Shown: positions 41,856 to 52,433, counted from the stretch's first letter. The stretch is 64,000 nt of DNA from Saprospiraceae bacterium (GCA_016717105.1 JADKGF010000013.1:124001-188000); one strand, 5' to 3'. A program made the numbers and translations. The notes: generated by a model from the sequence alone, not told the origin.

Positions 41856-43547
41856 TTAATTACTTATTACAATTTTACTGCTTTTTATAAATTTATCATT
41901 GTTAATAAAAGTGATTAGATACATTCCACTTGGTAGAAAACTGGTATCTAAAAAAATCTCACTCTGACTGTGAACATTCAGTACATTCATTACATTTCCA
42001 GCAATTGACGATATACTTATTTTACCAGTGTATGGTGTCTGCCATTGTATTTTACATTCACCAGTAGGTAATGTGTTAATAGTATATTCATTGACATTAT
42101 CGAGTTCAGCTATAGATACAATGTTGGTACTTGTCAATGAAATATTATCTATAAATGCATGATTGCCATAATCTGTATAAAACTTGACTCCTAGCCATAG
42201 ATTTTTATAATTCTTGGCTGCAGTCATATCTAGAGTGGTATGGCGCCATTTTGAAGCTGCATTCGGGTAAAAATCGGCAAAAGATTGTGGAACAGTGGCT
42301 AGGTTACTGCCTTGTTTTGACCATACGGGTACCCAAGTTTTGCCACAATCAGTAGAATATACTATCTCCAACTTATCTTGGTTACCTAACACTTGACTGC
42401 TCGCATAGTCAAAATCAAACTGCAAATATTTATCATTGGTAAAAGTATTTACATTTTTAATGATATTAGTGGTTTCTGTACTTACGTAAGCATAATATGG
42501 TCTAATTATGAGTGCTTTAGTTTTGGTGCCATTTCGCCCAGTTACTTTAAATTCGCCATTGACACCATCTATAAAATCCATAATATCTATTGATTTTACG
42601 TCGGCGTATCCTATATTGGTTTGTCCAAAGCTAGTGTATGTTTCAAAATTTTCAATATAAGGTAGGTCAATTGCCGATGATTCTGGATATACTTTTATTG
42701 GAAATTTTACGATATCGTTCACATGGGTAGTATCATTAGGTACTATTAAGGATAATGACACCGAATCTAATGTATTTGACCCAATATTTCCAGAAATTAT
42801 TAAATTTTGTTTTGTGGTATCGAAAGTAAGGATATTATCAGTAAAGCTTTTTTTACTTATAATATTTTGACCATTTAATATTGCTAATTCAAAGGATTTG
42901 ATGGGCTCAAAGCCATTGTTTTGGATAGAAACCTGAAAATCTACAGACCCATCACAAGAGACTAAATTTCCACTAATTTTTTCAAGTGCTCCGTCATGCA
43001 GGAGTTTTGGACTACACTCTGGTGATGTAGCTAGTAGTTGACGTAAAGCTAAACTATCTAATTGACCTATTTCGCGTACAGTACGATCTGGACAAACTAT
43101 GTACACAGTAGGAAAGTAAGCAATATCGTATAAATAATTTAACTTGTCAGCTAATGCTTTATCCAAATCACCTATTGGATAATCACTCCCAGCAACCCAA
43201 TTACCATGAGTGGTTGGACCAATTCCATAAAGCTCATCTTTGGTTGTATTACCATCCAATTCTATGCCGAGGATTCGAGTATTATTTATAACTGACTCTG
43301 GGCCATTGCTATAATTTAATGCATTCAAGTGATGTTCTTTATGATAATCCCAACATGGTTGACACCAAGTCGCAAAAAAGTCTAGAATCACGTATTTGCC
43401 TTGATCCAAAAAATCATAAAGCCTATATTCCATAGTATCTTGAACTCCAACCATTGTAAAATCGGTTGCCTTGCTACCTGGCAATAATTGAGCATTTAGA
43501 AGCTGTCCAGAAAGACATAATGCACAAATTAATATTATATTTCTCAT
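41856..43547 (-). CDS. TlpA-like thioredoxin-fold protein with T9SS sorting tail
   Basis: 563 residues. Signal peptide MRNIILICALCLSGQLLNA, then a TlpA/ResA thioredoxin domain with FFATWCQPCWDYH (redox CxxC), a middle beta-rich region (choice-of-anchor-like, YIENFETYTSFG, LQFDFDYASSQ, CGKTWVPVW) and a C-terminal sorting domain (LPTGECKIQWQTPYTG, GMYLITFINNDKF). Secreted thiol-disulfide protein. It lies 18 bases downstream of an Omp28-like gene with a similar layout, and the two are probably co-transcribed. Confidence 0.82.
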   Translation of the reverse strand: MRNIILICALCLSGQLLNAQLLPGSKATDFTMVGVQDTMEYRLYDFLDQGKYVILDFFATWCQPCWDYHKEHHLNALNYSNGPESVINNTRILGIELDGNTTKDELYGIGPTTHGNWVAGSDYPIGDLDKALADKLNYLYDIAYFPTVYIVCPDRTVREIGQLDSLALRQLLATSPECSPKLLHDGALEKISGNLVSCDGSVDFQVSIQNNGFEPIKSFELAILNGQNIISKKSFTDNILTFDTTKQNLIISGNIGSNTLDSVSLSLIVPNDTTHVNDIVKFPIKVYPESSAIDLPYIENFETYTSFGQTNIGYADVKSIDIMDFIDGVNGEFKVTGRNGTKTKALIIRPYYAYVSTETTNIIKNVNTFTNDKYLQFDFDYASSQVLGNQDKLEIVYSTDCGKTWVPVWSKQGSNLATVPQSFADFYPNAASKWRHTTLDMTAAKNYKNLWLGVKFYTDYGNHAFIDNISLTSTNIVSIAELDNVNEYTINTLPTGECKIQWQTPYTGKISISSIAGNVMNVLNVHSQSEIFLDTSFLPSGMYLITFINNDKFIKSSKIVISN

Positions 43548-43565
43548 TTTGTATCTTGATTGTTT

Positions 43566-45554
43566 TTATTTAACTATTACAATAGAATAAGTATGTGATG
43601 AGTTCCTATCAAAAATATTGAGGTAGTAATAGTCTGATGGCAGGTTTTCTGGCAAGGAAAAGGTTGTGATATTTTGGTCAATAAGCTTCTGTGTCGTTAC
43701 AGCTTGTCCTTTACTATTGAATAATATCGCCTGATAACTAGCAGATGCATTATCTGTCTTTTCTATATATACATCACCGTATGTACAGATATTAGGAAAT
43801 ACATGAAACAAATCCTTAGTTGAAGCTACTTCATTAGTGCTTGATATCGTCTCAACAGCCACTTTTTTTGCATTGAGTACCTCGCCATTATCGCCACGTA
43901 ATACTAAAACTACCACACTCATATATTTTGGATTAAAATCTGCAGGTACGGTATAATTAAATGTGTAAGCAGCTTGACTATTATTCAGATTTTGAGTTGG
44001 AATGCTAGCTATGATGCCTGTATATCCGCCCAACAAGGCTCTTGGCACTCTATTGTAATACATTTCGGCTGCTGGTACGCTACCAAGGAGATTTTCCCAG
44101 CCACCCATTTCGCCTAATGAGCCCTCTGAATAATTATTGGCTTGATTATAGTCAGATGTGGTACGATGTATGCTATCCTCAAGTACGATGGCCGAAAATC
44201 TTAAGTCACCTGTGTATTGTGTAGCAAATAATGCTCCACAATCTATCTTTATATTTCTGGAAGCTGGATCATATTTTGCTGACGCACTGACTTCCACAGG
44301 GCTAGGCAGTATCTTACGATTTTCATATATCTGATCTAAATAATGGCGCTCTACTGTCTCAAGAAGCAATACTCTATCTGTATTAAACATAGGTGCGCCT
44401 GGAAGATTGAGTCCATCTTGATATTCTTTGATGACCATTGGGTCGTTATCTATGTGTACTTTTATACCGATAGCTGATCCATCAGACACAACACTTTCCA
44501 ATTCTTTTAAACTCACATCTGCACGAGGACAATATCCACACCATGTACCCGTAGAAATCTCAAAGAGTATATTTTTCTTTGGAGAATCTGCGATAGTACT
44601 TACATAAAAAGATAGGTTATTATTATCTGGGTTGTTGTCCACGGCTGAGCCACCATTGATACTCAATATCTTCATCGTAATATTATGCTCCGCCTCCACC
44701 GATGAATTAAAAGGTATAGGATGTACAAATGTATAGGATTGAAGTGGTGCAATGTTCAGACTATCAAGGGTAGCTATATGCGGTATGCCATCATTCCATT
44801 CTATTTCTATACTCTTGATATAGTTACCATTGTTATAAATAGTGCCTGATATTTCAATGTCTTTTTGTGTCCTTTCATACCTGACAGTATTGTTTGCCTG
44901 GAGTTGTGCATCGTATCCATCAGATATAACTACCTTGAGATCATCGACATATAGCAGCCATCCATCAATTGTATTATTGATAAAAGAAATATATATATCA
45001 GATCCTGCATATGCTGAGATATCTACGGTGCGAGTTTCAAATGTTGACCCATTCTCTTGGGAAATAACAGCTAGTTCGGTGGTGAATGCATCGGTATTGC
45101 TAGTAGTGTTACTGAGTTTTACTAAGTAATTTTCTCTAAAAAAGTCATCACCAGACATTGCTTGCCACTGAAACAATACTTTTTGACCTGGTTGAATAGT
45201 AGGTACAGAAATCTTTGGGGTTATCATCCAATCATTGGCAGCTTCTTCATTTTCATAAGCTGATGTGCAGAATGCCACGGTATCCCCACCAAGATTGATA
45301 AGGCGCCATGGATGGCCTTCCATGATTGATAAAAAATCATAATAAGGATTACCATCTAGATCTACGGCCTTGAATTCTGGCGGCAAATCACCGATTATCC
45401 ATGTCAATATTCCTACCTTTACGGTGTCTGATACTGGATATCGCGAGAAATCTTCATGATAATTTTGGCCCTTGTTTTCATTAATAAAAAGAAATAAAAG
45501 CACAAATGTACAAAGTATATGCCAGGAATACTTTGTTGATAATCGAGTGATCAT
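43566..45554 (-). CDS. Omp28-related T9SS protein
   Basis: 662 residues. N-terminal hydrophobic signal, a choice-of-anchor-like domain (PAYENEEAANDWMITPKIS region), then an Omp28 thioredoxin-like domain with FEISTGTWCGYCPRADVSL (CxxC) and GAPMFNTDRVLL, and a Por-type C-terminal sorting domain ending SHTYSIVIVK. Omp28 proteins are outer-membrane-associated antigens of Porphyromonas and relatives. A promoter with both core elements precedes it (45577-45609). Confidence 0.82.
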   Translation of the reverse strand: MITRLSTKYSWHILCTFVLLFLFINENKGQNYHEDFSRYPVSDTVKVGILTWIIGDLPPEFKAVDLDGNPYYDFLSIMEGHPWRLINLGGDTVAFCTSAYENEEAANDWMITPKISVPTIQPGQKVLFQWQAMSGDDFFRENYLVKLSNTTSNTDAFTTELAVISQENGSTFETRTVDISAYAGSDIYISFINNTIDGWLLYVDDLKVVISDGYDAQLQANNTVRYERTQKDIEISGTIYNNGNYIKSIEIEWNDGIPHIATLDSLNIAPLQSYTFVHPIPFNSSVEAEHNITMKILSINGGSAVDNNPDNNNLSFYVSTIADSPKKNILFEISTGTWCGYCPRADVSLKELESVVSDGSAIGIKVHIDNDPMVIKEYQDGLNLPGAPMFNTDRVLLLETVERHYLDQIYENRKILPSPVEVSASAKYDPASRNIKIDCGALFATQYTGDLRFSAIVLEDSIHRTTSDYNQANNYSEGSLGEMGGWENLLGSVPAAEMYYNRVPRALLGGYTGIIASIPTQNLNNSQAAYTFNYTVPADFNPKYMSVVVLVLRGDNGEVLNAKKVAVETISSTNEVASTKDLFHVFPNICTYGDVYIEKTDNASASYQAILFNSKGQAVTTQKLIDQNITTFSLPENLPSDYYYLNIFDRNSSHTYSIVIVK

Positions 45555-45576
45555 AATGTTTAAATTGTTTCTACAG

Positions 45577-45609
45577 CAAAGTTATATTGTAAATTTACAA
45601 TATTACAAA
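45577..45609 (-). promoter_or_regulatory. Promoter: -33 TTTG (45606-45609) and -7 TAACTTTG (45577-45584)
   Basis: Both Bacteroidota core elements on the minus strand with about 21 bases between them, upstream of the Omp28/TlpA-like pair. Confidence 0.6.
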
Positions 45610-45660
45610 CTACGAGATAACAAAACCTTTACAAGCACCTTAGAAAAACCTTAACATGAC

Positions 45661-47385
45661 TTATATTGAATTTATATAGGTATTTAGATTTGTTGTAGAA
45701 TTAGTGATTCCAAGCTTTTTTCTTAGTCTAGATCTTGCTACTTCGAGTGACGTGATCTGCTGCCCTGTAATATTAGAAATGTCTTTGGAACTCATATTAA
45801 GTTTCAGAAAGGTGCACAATTTTAGCTCAGCAGGTGATAAATCTGGGTGAATTGACCTGATTTTTTCATTAAATTCGGGATATACTGAGGTAAAATACAA
45901 TTCAAATTCCTCCCATTCATCTTCATTATTATGACGGGTCAGTGCATTTGACATATACTGTACCTTACGTCTATCTTCGTCATTGATCATTGTATTGGCC
46001 AAGTCTTTGAGTTGTTGTGCGACATCAGTCAAAGCCTTGTTTTTTTCTGAAATAAAAAGCGTTTTTGATGTTAATTCCTTGTTTTTAATCAAAAGAGCAT
46101 CGTTTGCTTTGGCCTTTTCTTGCTCTGATTTCTCTAGTTTTACCTTTGATTTATAAAAAAATAAATAACCTAGTGCGATGATGAGTGAAATAATAGAAAT
46201 CAGCACCAACAAGATCCATTTTTGCCGCTCAGCCTGAAGTTTTATTTGGTTTTCTTTTGATTTCAGATTGTATGCAAATTCTTTTAAATAAAGTTGTTGA
46301 ACATTGTTGTGGCTGAATAGGCTATCCCTGATAATCGTAGCTTCTGCATTAAAAATAAAAGCTTTGGATGTATCTTTATTTACAAGATAATAACTTGTAA
46401 GAAGCTCGAAAAGTGATAATTTAGAATTGACAATATTCTCTTTATTAACCAAATCTTTTGCTTTTTCCATATAATTCCTAGCCATAAATATATCACCTCT
46501 TTCGATATAGCTAGTGGCATAATTAATGTAACACTGAGCTTTGATTTCATAATTTTTGAGACTATCACATAGACTTATGCATTTTTCAAAGTTTAGATTT
46601 TGTTGGCCGTAATCTCCTAATTTGCCTGCTATTACGCCTAAGTTTAAGTAATTAATTATAATCCATTTAAAGTTATTAAATTTTTTATTTATATATAATG
46701 CTTCATTAAAGTACTTATTTGCTTCTATATATTCATGTAAGGTATTTTTGACTGCTGCAATATTATTTAAACTTGCAGCTATTCCTAAATCGAAATGAGC
46801 TAATCGAGATAATTCCAACGATTGTTGATAAAATTGCATGGACTTATCATAAGATCTCTGTTTATAAAATAAAATTCCAATTAATGTCAAAGTCTTTATC
46901 TGTTCAATATCGGCCTGAGAATTTTCAAATAATGTCAAAGCTTTAAAAAGGTAATCTCCAGACAGTACAAAGTCATTGGATTCAAGGTTCAATAGGCCAT
47001 AGCAATAATTATAACAAGCCACTATATATTTGGAGTTTTTATACTCGTTGGCTAGCTGATTGATTCTTTCAGTGTATTTAATTGTTTGGTCAAAATCACC
47101 CTTTTTTGTATATATCTCACACAATATCTTGAGCGCCTTTGTCTCTTGATCAGCATTGTTAGAAGCTCTTGCTTCAGCCGTCACATAGCTAGCCATCTCA
47201 AGTGCTTTGCTAAAATCTATAAATAATGTATTTTCGGCTAACTTATTTATCTCGGTCAAATCCAATTTCTTCCATTCGCTTTGTTCAAAATTTATATTAT
47301 CTATTCTTGAAAAAACAAAAAAAGGAACCATTAGGATGGTCAAGATTAAAAGAACCCTAAAATATTGATAATCAATATATTTCAT
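45661..47385 (-). CDS. TPR regulator with membrane helix, coiled coil and LuxR-type HTH
   Basis: 574 residues. Signal/anchor helix near residue 12-28, six or so TPRs (about 60-380, e.g. AASLNNIAAVKNTLHEYIEANKYFNEAL), a membrane helix (WILLVLISIISLIIALGYLFFY), a coiled coil and a C-terminal HTH with LSPAELKLCTFLKLNMSSKDIS and VARSRLRKKLGI. This is a Bacteroidota-specific type of membrane-spanning one-component regulator with periplasmic TPRs and a cytosolic DNA-binding domain. The neighbouring T9SS genes are possible targets by position only. Confidence 0.85.
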   Translation of the reverse strand: MKYIDYQYFRVLLILTILMVPFFVFSRIDNINFEQSEWKKLDLTEINKLAENTLFIDFSKALEMASYVTAEARASNNADQETKALKILCEIYTKKGDFDQTIKYTERINQLANEYKNSKYIVACYNYCYGLLNLESNDFVLSGDYLFKALTLFENSQADIEQIKTLTLIGILFYKQRSYDKSMQFYQQSLELSRLAHFDLGIAASLNNIAAVKNTLHEYIEANKYFNEALYINKKFNNFKWIIINYLNLGVIAGKLGDYGQQNLNFEKCISLCDSLKNYEIKAQCYINYATSYIERGDIFMARNYMEKAKDLVNKENIVNSKLSLFELLTSYYLVNKDTSKAFIFNAEATIIRDSLFSHNNVQQLYLKEFAYNLKSKENQIKLQAERQKWILLVLISIISLIIALGYLFFYKSKVKLEKSEQEKAKANDALLIKNKELTSKTLFISEKNKALTDVAQQLKDLANTMINDEDRRKVQYMSNALTRHNNEDEWEEFELYFTSVYPEFNEKIRSIHPDLSPAELKLCTFLKLNMSSKDISNITGQQITSLEVARSRLRKKLGITNSTTNLNTYINSI

Positions 47386-47773
47386 TTAAATTTTTATAAG
47401 CAACTACCTACGTACATTTTTGGCGATTTTTAGATAACTCCGATTGAAATTCAACTTCTAGAATTATTCTCCAAGCTGAGATGACTTTAAAGTAAACAAT
47501 TTATGAAATAAGATCATTGGAGATAAAAGTCAAAAAATCAGTCTAAAGTCATAACGCTTTATCTTATTGAATACAAATATACAGAAATACAAGATAATCT
47601 TTTCTTCTAGAACAAGAAATAAGTGACAAATAATTCCAGAACTACATTTGTTTTTGCTTATCAAAGAAATCGCTGTGTAAGAATCTGCTTAGTCAGCCTA
47701 ATTTGAATATGAAACATATTTTCAAAAATCAGCATTAACCTCAATATTTACTTCTTACCTAGTGACTGGATGA
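47386..47773. other. Intergenic region without recognisable gene
   Basis: AT-rich. One isolated plus-strand TACATTTG at 47643-47650 is not followed by a plausible gene. Nothing else seen. Confidence 0.5.
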
Positions 47774-48028
47774 TTAAACTGTAACATCTCTGTATGGAGA
47801 AAAATCTAGATTCTTTGATGCCGCAAAGAAAAACATCTTACCTATACCAGCTTCTGTTTCCGAACAGAAAGCATGATTATTTGCAAGGTGTTGCTGAATA
47901 TATTTTTTTAATTGTTCAGCAGCTTGGATGGCAATTTGATGTGGCTCATAACAAAACGGGAAGTTGAGCTTAGTCGGCAATTCGATACCCAATGCTGTTT
48001 CTTCAAGATGCGTAAAATAATGAGTTTC
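47774..48028 (-). pseudogene. N-terminal remnant of an RluA-like pseudouridine synthase family protein
   Basis: About 85 codons reading ETHYFTHLEETALGIELP, NFPFCYEPHQIAIQAAEQL and EAGIGKMFFFAASK. This resembles the N-terminal extension found before the RluA catalytic domain in some Bacteroidota proteins (ELPEKFTFPFYYEPHPL, GKMFGVLVV). There is a stop directly upstream in frame, no ATG, and no catalytic domain follows (stop after RDVTV). Probably a decayed fragment; the family match is from memory and moderate. Confidence 0.4.
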
Positions 48029-48138
48029 GGGCTAGCGTATCATTGGATTCCATGCCACAAAATTGAATGAATAAAAAGAAAATTCAATCTTCCTACCGAA
48101 TATCTAAAATTATCAGCCTTCCTGTGAAGGTGAGACCA

Positions 48139-48240
48139 CTATTTTCTAGGGTCTTTTACCATCTGCATCAGTCTTGCGATCTCGTCATCTGTCAGATATC
48201 TCCACGTATGTTAGTCGATGCCATCGAGTTTTATATCCAT
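48139..48240 (-). pseudogene. Possible 33-residue small protein with an in-frame TAA
   Basis: Frame: MDIKLDGID, TAA (48211-48213), then HTWRYLTDDEIARLMQMVK and DPRK-stop. The second part looks like a genuine helical coding stretch, and the same frame contains a plausible ATG before the stop. It lies 72 bases downstream of the acyl-CoA dehydrogenase on the same strand. It could be a small gene with CAA or AAA changed to TAA, or chance. Confidence 0.25.
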
Positions 48241-48312
48241 TATTCTGATTCTATTCAGCGGTTGAGTAATCGAATAAAATTATCATCAATCACTCAACCC
48301 TTAAATTTTATC

Positions 48313-49516
48313 TTACCCAAAGGCATTAAATCCAGTAACGTCCATACCCGTGATCAACAAGTGGATATCGTGTGTACCTTCGTACGTGACTACTGATTCT
48401 AGATTTGCCATGTGTCGCATGATCGGATACTCGCCGGTGATGCCCATTCCACCATGCATTTGACGCGCCTCACGTGCTACTTCGAGCGCCATAGCAACAT
48501 TATTACGCTTTGCCATTGATATCTGTGCTGGTGTCGCTTTACCTTGATTTGCCAATGTACCTAATCTCCAGCTCAGCAATTGCGCTTTGGTGATTTCAGT
48601 GATCATCTCAGCCAATTTCTTTTGTGTAAGCTGAAACTGCCCAAGTTTTTTACCGAATTGCTCTCTTTCTTTACTGTATCTGAGTGCCGAATCATAACAA
48701 TCCAAGGCTGCACCGACAGCGCCCCATGCTATACCATATCTGGCTTTTGACAGACATCCTAATGGCCCTTTCAGCCCTTGGATATTAGGTAGCATATTGG
48801 CTTTTGGTACTCTCACATCTTCAAAAACAAGTTCGCCAGTCACTGACGCACGAAGTGACCATTTTGCCATGAATCTCAGGTGCTGAAAAACCTTTCATAT
48901 CTTTCTCTACGATCATACCACGGATGATTCCTTGCTCATCTTTGGCCCAAACAACTGCGATATCTGCAACAGGTGAATTGGTGATCCACATTTTGGCACC
49001 ATTGAGGATGTACGCATCGCCATCATCTTTGATATTGGTTATCATCCCGCTAGGATTCGAACCATGATCAGGCTCTGTCAGTCCGAAACAACCGATAAAC
49101 TCACCGCTGCCAAGTTTTGGAAGGTATTTTTTGCGTTGTTCTTCATTGCCATATTTGTAGATTGGGTACATGACTAGTGACCCTTGTACAGATGCCATAG
49201 ACCTGATACCAGAGTCTCCACGCTCTAGTTCTTGCATGATGATACCATAAGCGATCTCATCCATGCCGCCACCACCATATTCGGCAGGAAGGCTCGGACC
49301 AAAAGCACCTACTTCTGCAAGACCTTTGAATAGATGAACTGGACATGCGGCTCTATTGGCATAATCTTCGATGATCGGGCTGACTTCTTGTTTTACCCAT
49401 TCACGTACTGCATCACGGGCCAGTAGATGATCTTCGCTTAGTAATTCGTCGATATTGTAGTAATCGTGATATTCGTATAGATCCGTTTTGGATGATTTTT
49501 TAATGTCGTGGCTCAT
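48313..49516 (-). CDS. Acyl-CoA dehydrogenase, glutaryl-CoA dehydrogenase-like (one frameshift)
   Basis: FAD enzyme of about 400 residues when corrected. First frame: LLSEDHLLARDAVREWV, GCFGLTEPDHGSNPSGM, MWITNSPVADIAVVWA. Second frame: KWSLRASVTGELVFEDV, RYGIAWGAVGAALDCYD, QMHGGMGITGEYPIMRH and TYEGTHDIHLLITG, where the Glu is the likely catalytic base. The GPLGCLSKARYGIAWG and TYEGTHDIH signatures point to glutaryl-CoA dehydrogenase (lysine/tryptophan degradation). The break near 48865 lies at APEIHG/KWSLRAS. A promoter-like TATCTTTG lies at 49575. Confidence 0.88.
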
Positions 49517-49574
49517 TTTTATTTTGGTTTACTTTTTTAAAACTACTTTTTGGTTGGGCTATTTTTTGAAAGTG

Positions 49575-49582
49575 CAAAGATA
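49575..49582 (-). promoter_or_regulatory. -7 element TATCTTTG
   Basis: Minus-strand TAnnTTTG match 58 bases before the acyl-CoA dehydrogenase start. Confidence 0.55.
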
Positions 49583-49699
49583 AAGGTTGGGATTAAGAAT
49601 GTTATTACACACTTACTTTATTTGTAGAATTATTATGTATCAAGACGACAAATATGTTTTTTTACTTTGAATAAAACGCTTCTATTAAAATTATTTTGA

Positions 49700-49707
49700 T
49701 AGCTTTG
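49700..49707 (+). promoter_or_regulatory. -7 element TAGCTTTG
   Basis: TAnnTTTG match 42 bases before ATG 49750. Confidence 0.5.
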
Positions 49708-49749
49708 TTTTGAAGAATGAGGATTTGACTAAACTTTTAAATTTATTGT

Positions 49750-51909
49750 ATGAAAAACTTATTTATGCTCTGCTCGATTACGGTACTGCTGTATTGGTTA
49801 CCCAAAATAGGATATAGCCAAAGTACTTTTGAATTATTTTCCCGTAAAGGATTAGTACAAGCTTCAGTTTGGACAAACGATATAGGTACTCATGGCACTA
49901 CTGGATTCGTATGTGATGGAGTTGATACTATTTGTAATGGAAAGATTGTGATAAGGTATTTAAATAATTTTGGTTCAAGCCAATTTTACTACTATGTGGA
50001 AGGTGATAAGGTGTATAAACATTATAACTGCGATCGCCCAGATGAGTTATTGTATGATTTTGGCTTAGAAATTGGAGACACCATTCAAAGTGGATATTAT
50101 AAACAATATGTGCTTGCAAGTAAGGAGCCAATAACATTTTTAAATGGAGATGATGGCACAAAATTCACACTAAAAAAAGGAAATGCTTCTACAGTATGGA
50201 TCTCGGGATTTGGGAGATTAGGGTACGGGAATAGTTTTGAGTTTTATAAACTCATTTGTGTGAAATTAAATGGTGCGCTTTTGTATGAACAAACTTTGCC
50301 AACTTGGTTAGACACGTTAAAAATTATAGACTGCGACTATTTGACTTGTGTAAGACCAAAACCGAATTTTTCGAATAGGATTGTAGATAATGAAGTCACT
50401 TTTGATAACACCACTAAATATGGTGATCAATATTTTTGGAATTTCGGAGACGGAACATCGTCAACTGAAAAATCACCAAGACATACATACCAACATGAAG
50501 GCTGTTACACGGTCTCGTTAAAAGTAACAAATGCTTGTTTTCCAGAAGGATATACGCTAAAAAGTAATCTGGCAATGTGTAGTGAAGAAGGATTTACTAT
50601 ATCAGATAGCATACAGCAATCAGCTTATTCAAGTTTTCGTAATGTGAATGGTAAATTATTGTTTTATACTTTCAGCTCCATGTTATATAAGTCATTTGAT
50701 GCTGGCGAAACATGGACCAAACAACCGATTTTATCTGATCTAAATGAGCCGCGGGAAGCATTAACCGTGAAAATGTGGGACGATAAACGAGGCATCATGG
50801 GTACAAACAACTTAAATTACAAACCTAGCAATAAATGTATCATGATTACTGAAGATGGTGGCGATACTTGGCATTTGAAGGTTGATGGCTCGTATTGGGT
50901 CAATAATATTGCGATTAACGCTGGCGGTATTGCATGGGTATCAGCTGGTAGGTATCAAGATTATTATTACAAAACAACCGACTATGGCAATACATGGGAA
51001 AAGATATATTATAATCTTGAGCATAATATTTTTGATTTTAAATATGTGTCAGGAGATACCATCATTGCTAGCGCCATCAAAGAAGAACCCATTGGTGTAA
51101 TAACCATAATTTATTACACATCTTATGATAATGGAAAAACTTGGAATTTGAAACCTTTACCATCAAATGTCATTGATTTTCAATTTTATAATTCAAAAAG
51201 AGGTGTTTGTAGGATAAACAAAGGGTCATTATTGACTACACTTGATGGTGGAGAAAATTGGTCACCATCTGGTATTAATCAAAATATCTCTACATTTAGC
51301 ATATTTGGGACAAAAAATGGTAGTTTCAGGAGCGAAGAAGGACAAAACTATGTCACAAATGATAATTTTAAAACATATAGGCCAATAGCTTGTGGATTAA
51401 AAACCATCGGACTTCCACATATTTTAAATGATACCACGCTCATATTTTTGCTATTGGATCCATTAAAAAGTAATGTTGTAAGAATAGCAAAATCAACAAA
51501 TTATCAAACCCAAAATTGTAATAGTCGCTTGGATAATGATGGAGATGGATATGCTGTAACAGAAGACTGTGATGACGAAAATCCTGAAATAAATCCAAGT
51601 GCTACTGAAATCGAAGGCAATGACATAGATGAAAATTGCGATGGTACAATCTTGTCAAACACATTGATTACATTATCAGAATTCCCATTCGTTTTATATC
51701 CAAATCCTAGTATAGATGTCATGTTTTTTAAATCAAATAGTGATAACAATCTTGATGTCAAAATATTTAATATAAATGGCTCCAAGGTTTTGCAAAGGGA
51801 CAATGTGTCTGAAATGACAATAGAAAATCTTAGGCAAGGAATATATTTTTTCAAAGTCATGGATAAAGCTCAGAATAAATTTTGGATTAAAAAAATCGCA
51901 TTTATGTAA
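49750..51909 (+). CDS. Secreted T9SS protein with PKD, BNR/Ycf48-like and MopE-like parts
   Basis: 719 residues. Signal peptide MKNLFMLCSITVLLYWLPKIGYS, an N-terminal domain to about 195, a PKD domain (FSNRIVDNEVTFDNTTKYG, FWNFGDGTSSTEKSPRHTYQ), beta-propeller-like BNR repeats (DAGETWTKQP, DGGDTWHLKV, DYGNTWEKIY, DNGKTWNLKP, DGGENWSPSG), a calcium-binding MopE-type motif (DNDGDGYAVTEDCDDENPEI) and a Por sorting domain (YPNPSIDVMFFKSN, LRQGIYFFKVM). Probably a surface-exposed or released protein; no enzymatic motif seen. Confidence 0.82.
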   Translation: MKNLFMLCSITVLLYWLPKIGYSQSTFELFSRKGLVQASVWTNDIGTHGTTGFVCDGVDTICNGKIVIRYLNNFGSSQFYYYVEGDKVYKHYNCDRPDELLYDFGLEIGDTIQSGYYKQYVLASKEPITFLNGDDGTKFTLKKGNASTVWISGFGRLGYGNSFEFYKLICVKLNGALLYEQTLPTWLDTLKIIDCDYLTCVRPKPNFSNRIVDNEVTFDNTTKYGDQYFWNFGDGTSSTEKSPRHTYQHEGCYTVSLKVTNACFPEGYTLKSNLAMCSEEGFTISDSIQQSAYSSFRNVNGKLLFYTFSSMLYKSFDAGETWTKQPILSDLNEPREALTVKMWDDKRGIMGTNNLNYKPSNKCIMITEDGGDTWHLKVDGSYWVNNIAINAGGIAWVSAGRYQDYYYKTTDYGNTWEKIYYNLEHNIFDFKYVSGDTIIASAIKEEPIGVITIIYYTSYDNGKTWNLKPLPSNVIDFQFYNSKRGVCRINKGSLLTTLDGGENWSPSGINQNISTFSIFGTKNGSFRSEEGQNYVTNDNFKTYRPIACGLKTIGLPHILNDTTLIFLLLDPLKSNVVRIAKSTNYQTQNCNSRLDNDGDGYAVTEDCDDENPEINPSATEIEGNDIDENCDGTILSNTLITLSEFPFVLYPNPSIDVMFFKSNSDNNLDVKIFNINGSKVLQRDNVSEMTIENLRQGIYFFKVMDKAQNKFWIKKIAFM

Positions 51910-51935
51910 TCCAACGCGCATTATCAAAATAGTAG

Positions 51936-51943
51936 TATTTTTG
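51936..51943 (+). promoter_or_regulatory. -7 element TATTTTTG
   Basis: TAnnTTTG match 23 bases before folB. Confidence 0.55.
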
Positions 51944-51966
51944 CCGACCATCAAATTTAAAGGTTT

Positions 51967-52317
51967 ATGAAAACAAAAGTAGCCATCAAAGGTGCTGAAT
52001 TTTTTGCCTATCACGGCTATTATTCCGAAGAGCGAAAATCTGGCAATACATTTATTATCGATGCTGAGGTGACTCTCAAATCTTTTGATTCTCATGATGA
52101 CAACATCTTCGATACCGTCAATTATGAACAATTGTACACCATCTGCAAACAAGAAATGTCCAAGACCCAAAAACTTTTAGAAACAGTGGTTTTAAACATA
52201 ATAAACAGATACAAAGATGAATTGCCCAATATTGTTTCAGCTACGGTGAGAATGGAAAAATTAGCTCCACAATTGGGTGGCAAGGTGGCAAAATCAGTGG
52301 TTGAAATGGAATATTGA
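51967..52317 (+). CDS. folB: Dihydroneopterin aldolase
   Basis: 116 residues, normal size. FolB cleaves 7,8-dihydroneopterin to 6-hydroxymethyl-dihydropterin in folate synthesis. Visible: FFAYHGYYSEERKSGNTF near the N-terminus, FDTVNYEQLYTI, LLETVVLNII with the pterin-binding Glu, and the C-terminal RMEKLAPQLGGKVAKS with the catalytic Lys. It stands alone between secreted-protein genes with its own -7 element. Confidence 0.9.
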   Translation: MKTKVAIKGAEFFAYHGYYSEERKSGNTFIIDAEVTLKSFDSHDDNIFDTVNYEQLYTICKQEMSKTQKLLETVVLNIINRYKDELPNIVSATVRMEKLAPQLGGKVAKSVVEMEY

Positions 52318-52390
52318 TAGCAAAACTGTCGTGAAAGGCACTTTTGAAGAATTTTTCGGTTAATAAATTGTAGATATTCAGTGAATTATG

Positions 52391-52398
52391 TATTTTTG
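52391..52398 (+). promoter_or_regulatory. -7 element TATTTTTG
   Basis: TAnnTTTG match 36 bases before ATG 52434. Confidence 0.55.
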
Positions 52399-52433
52399 AT
52401 ACAATATAGATATATTACATCAAAAACATCGAT

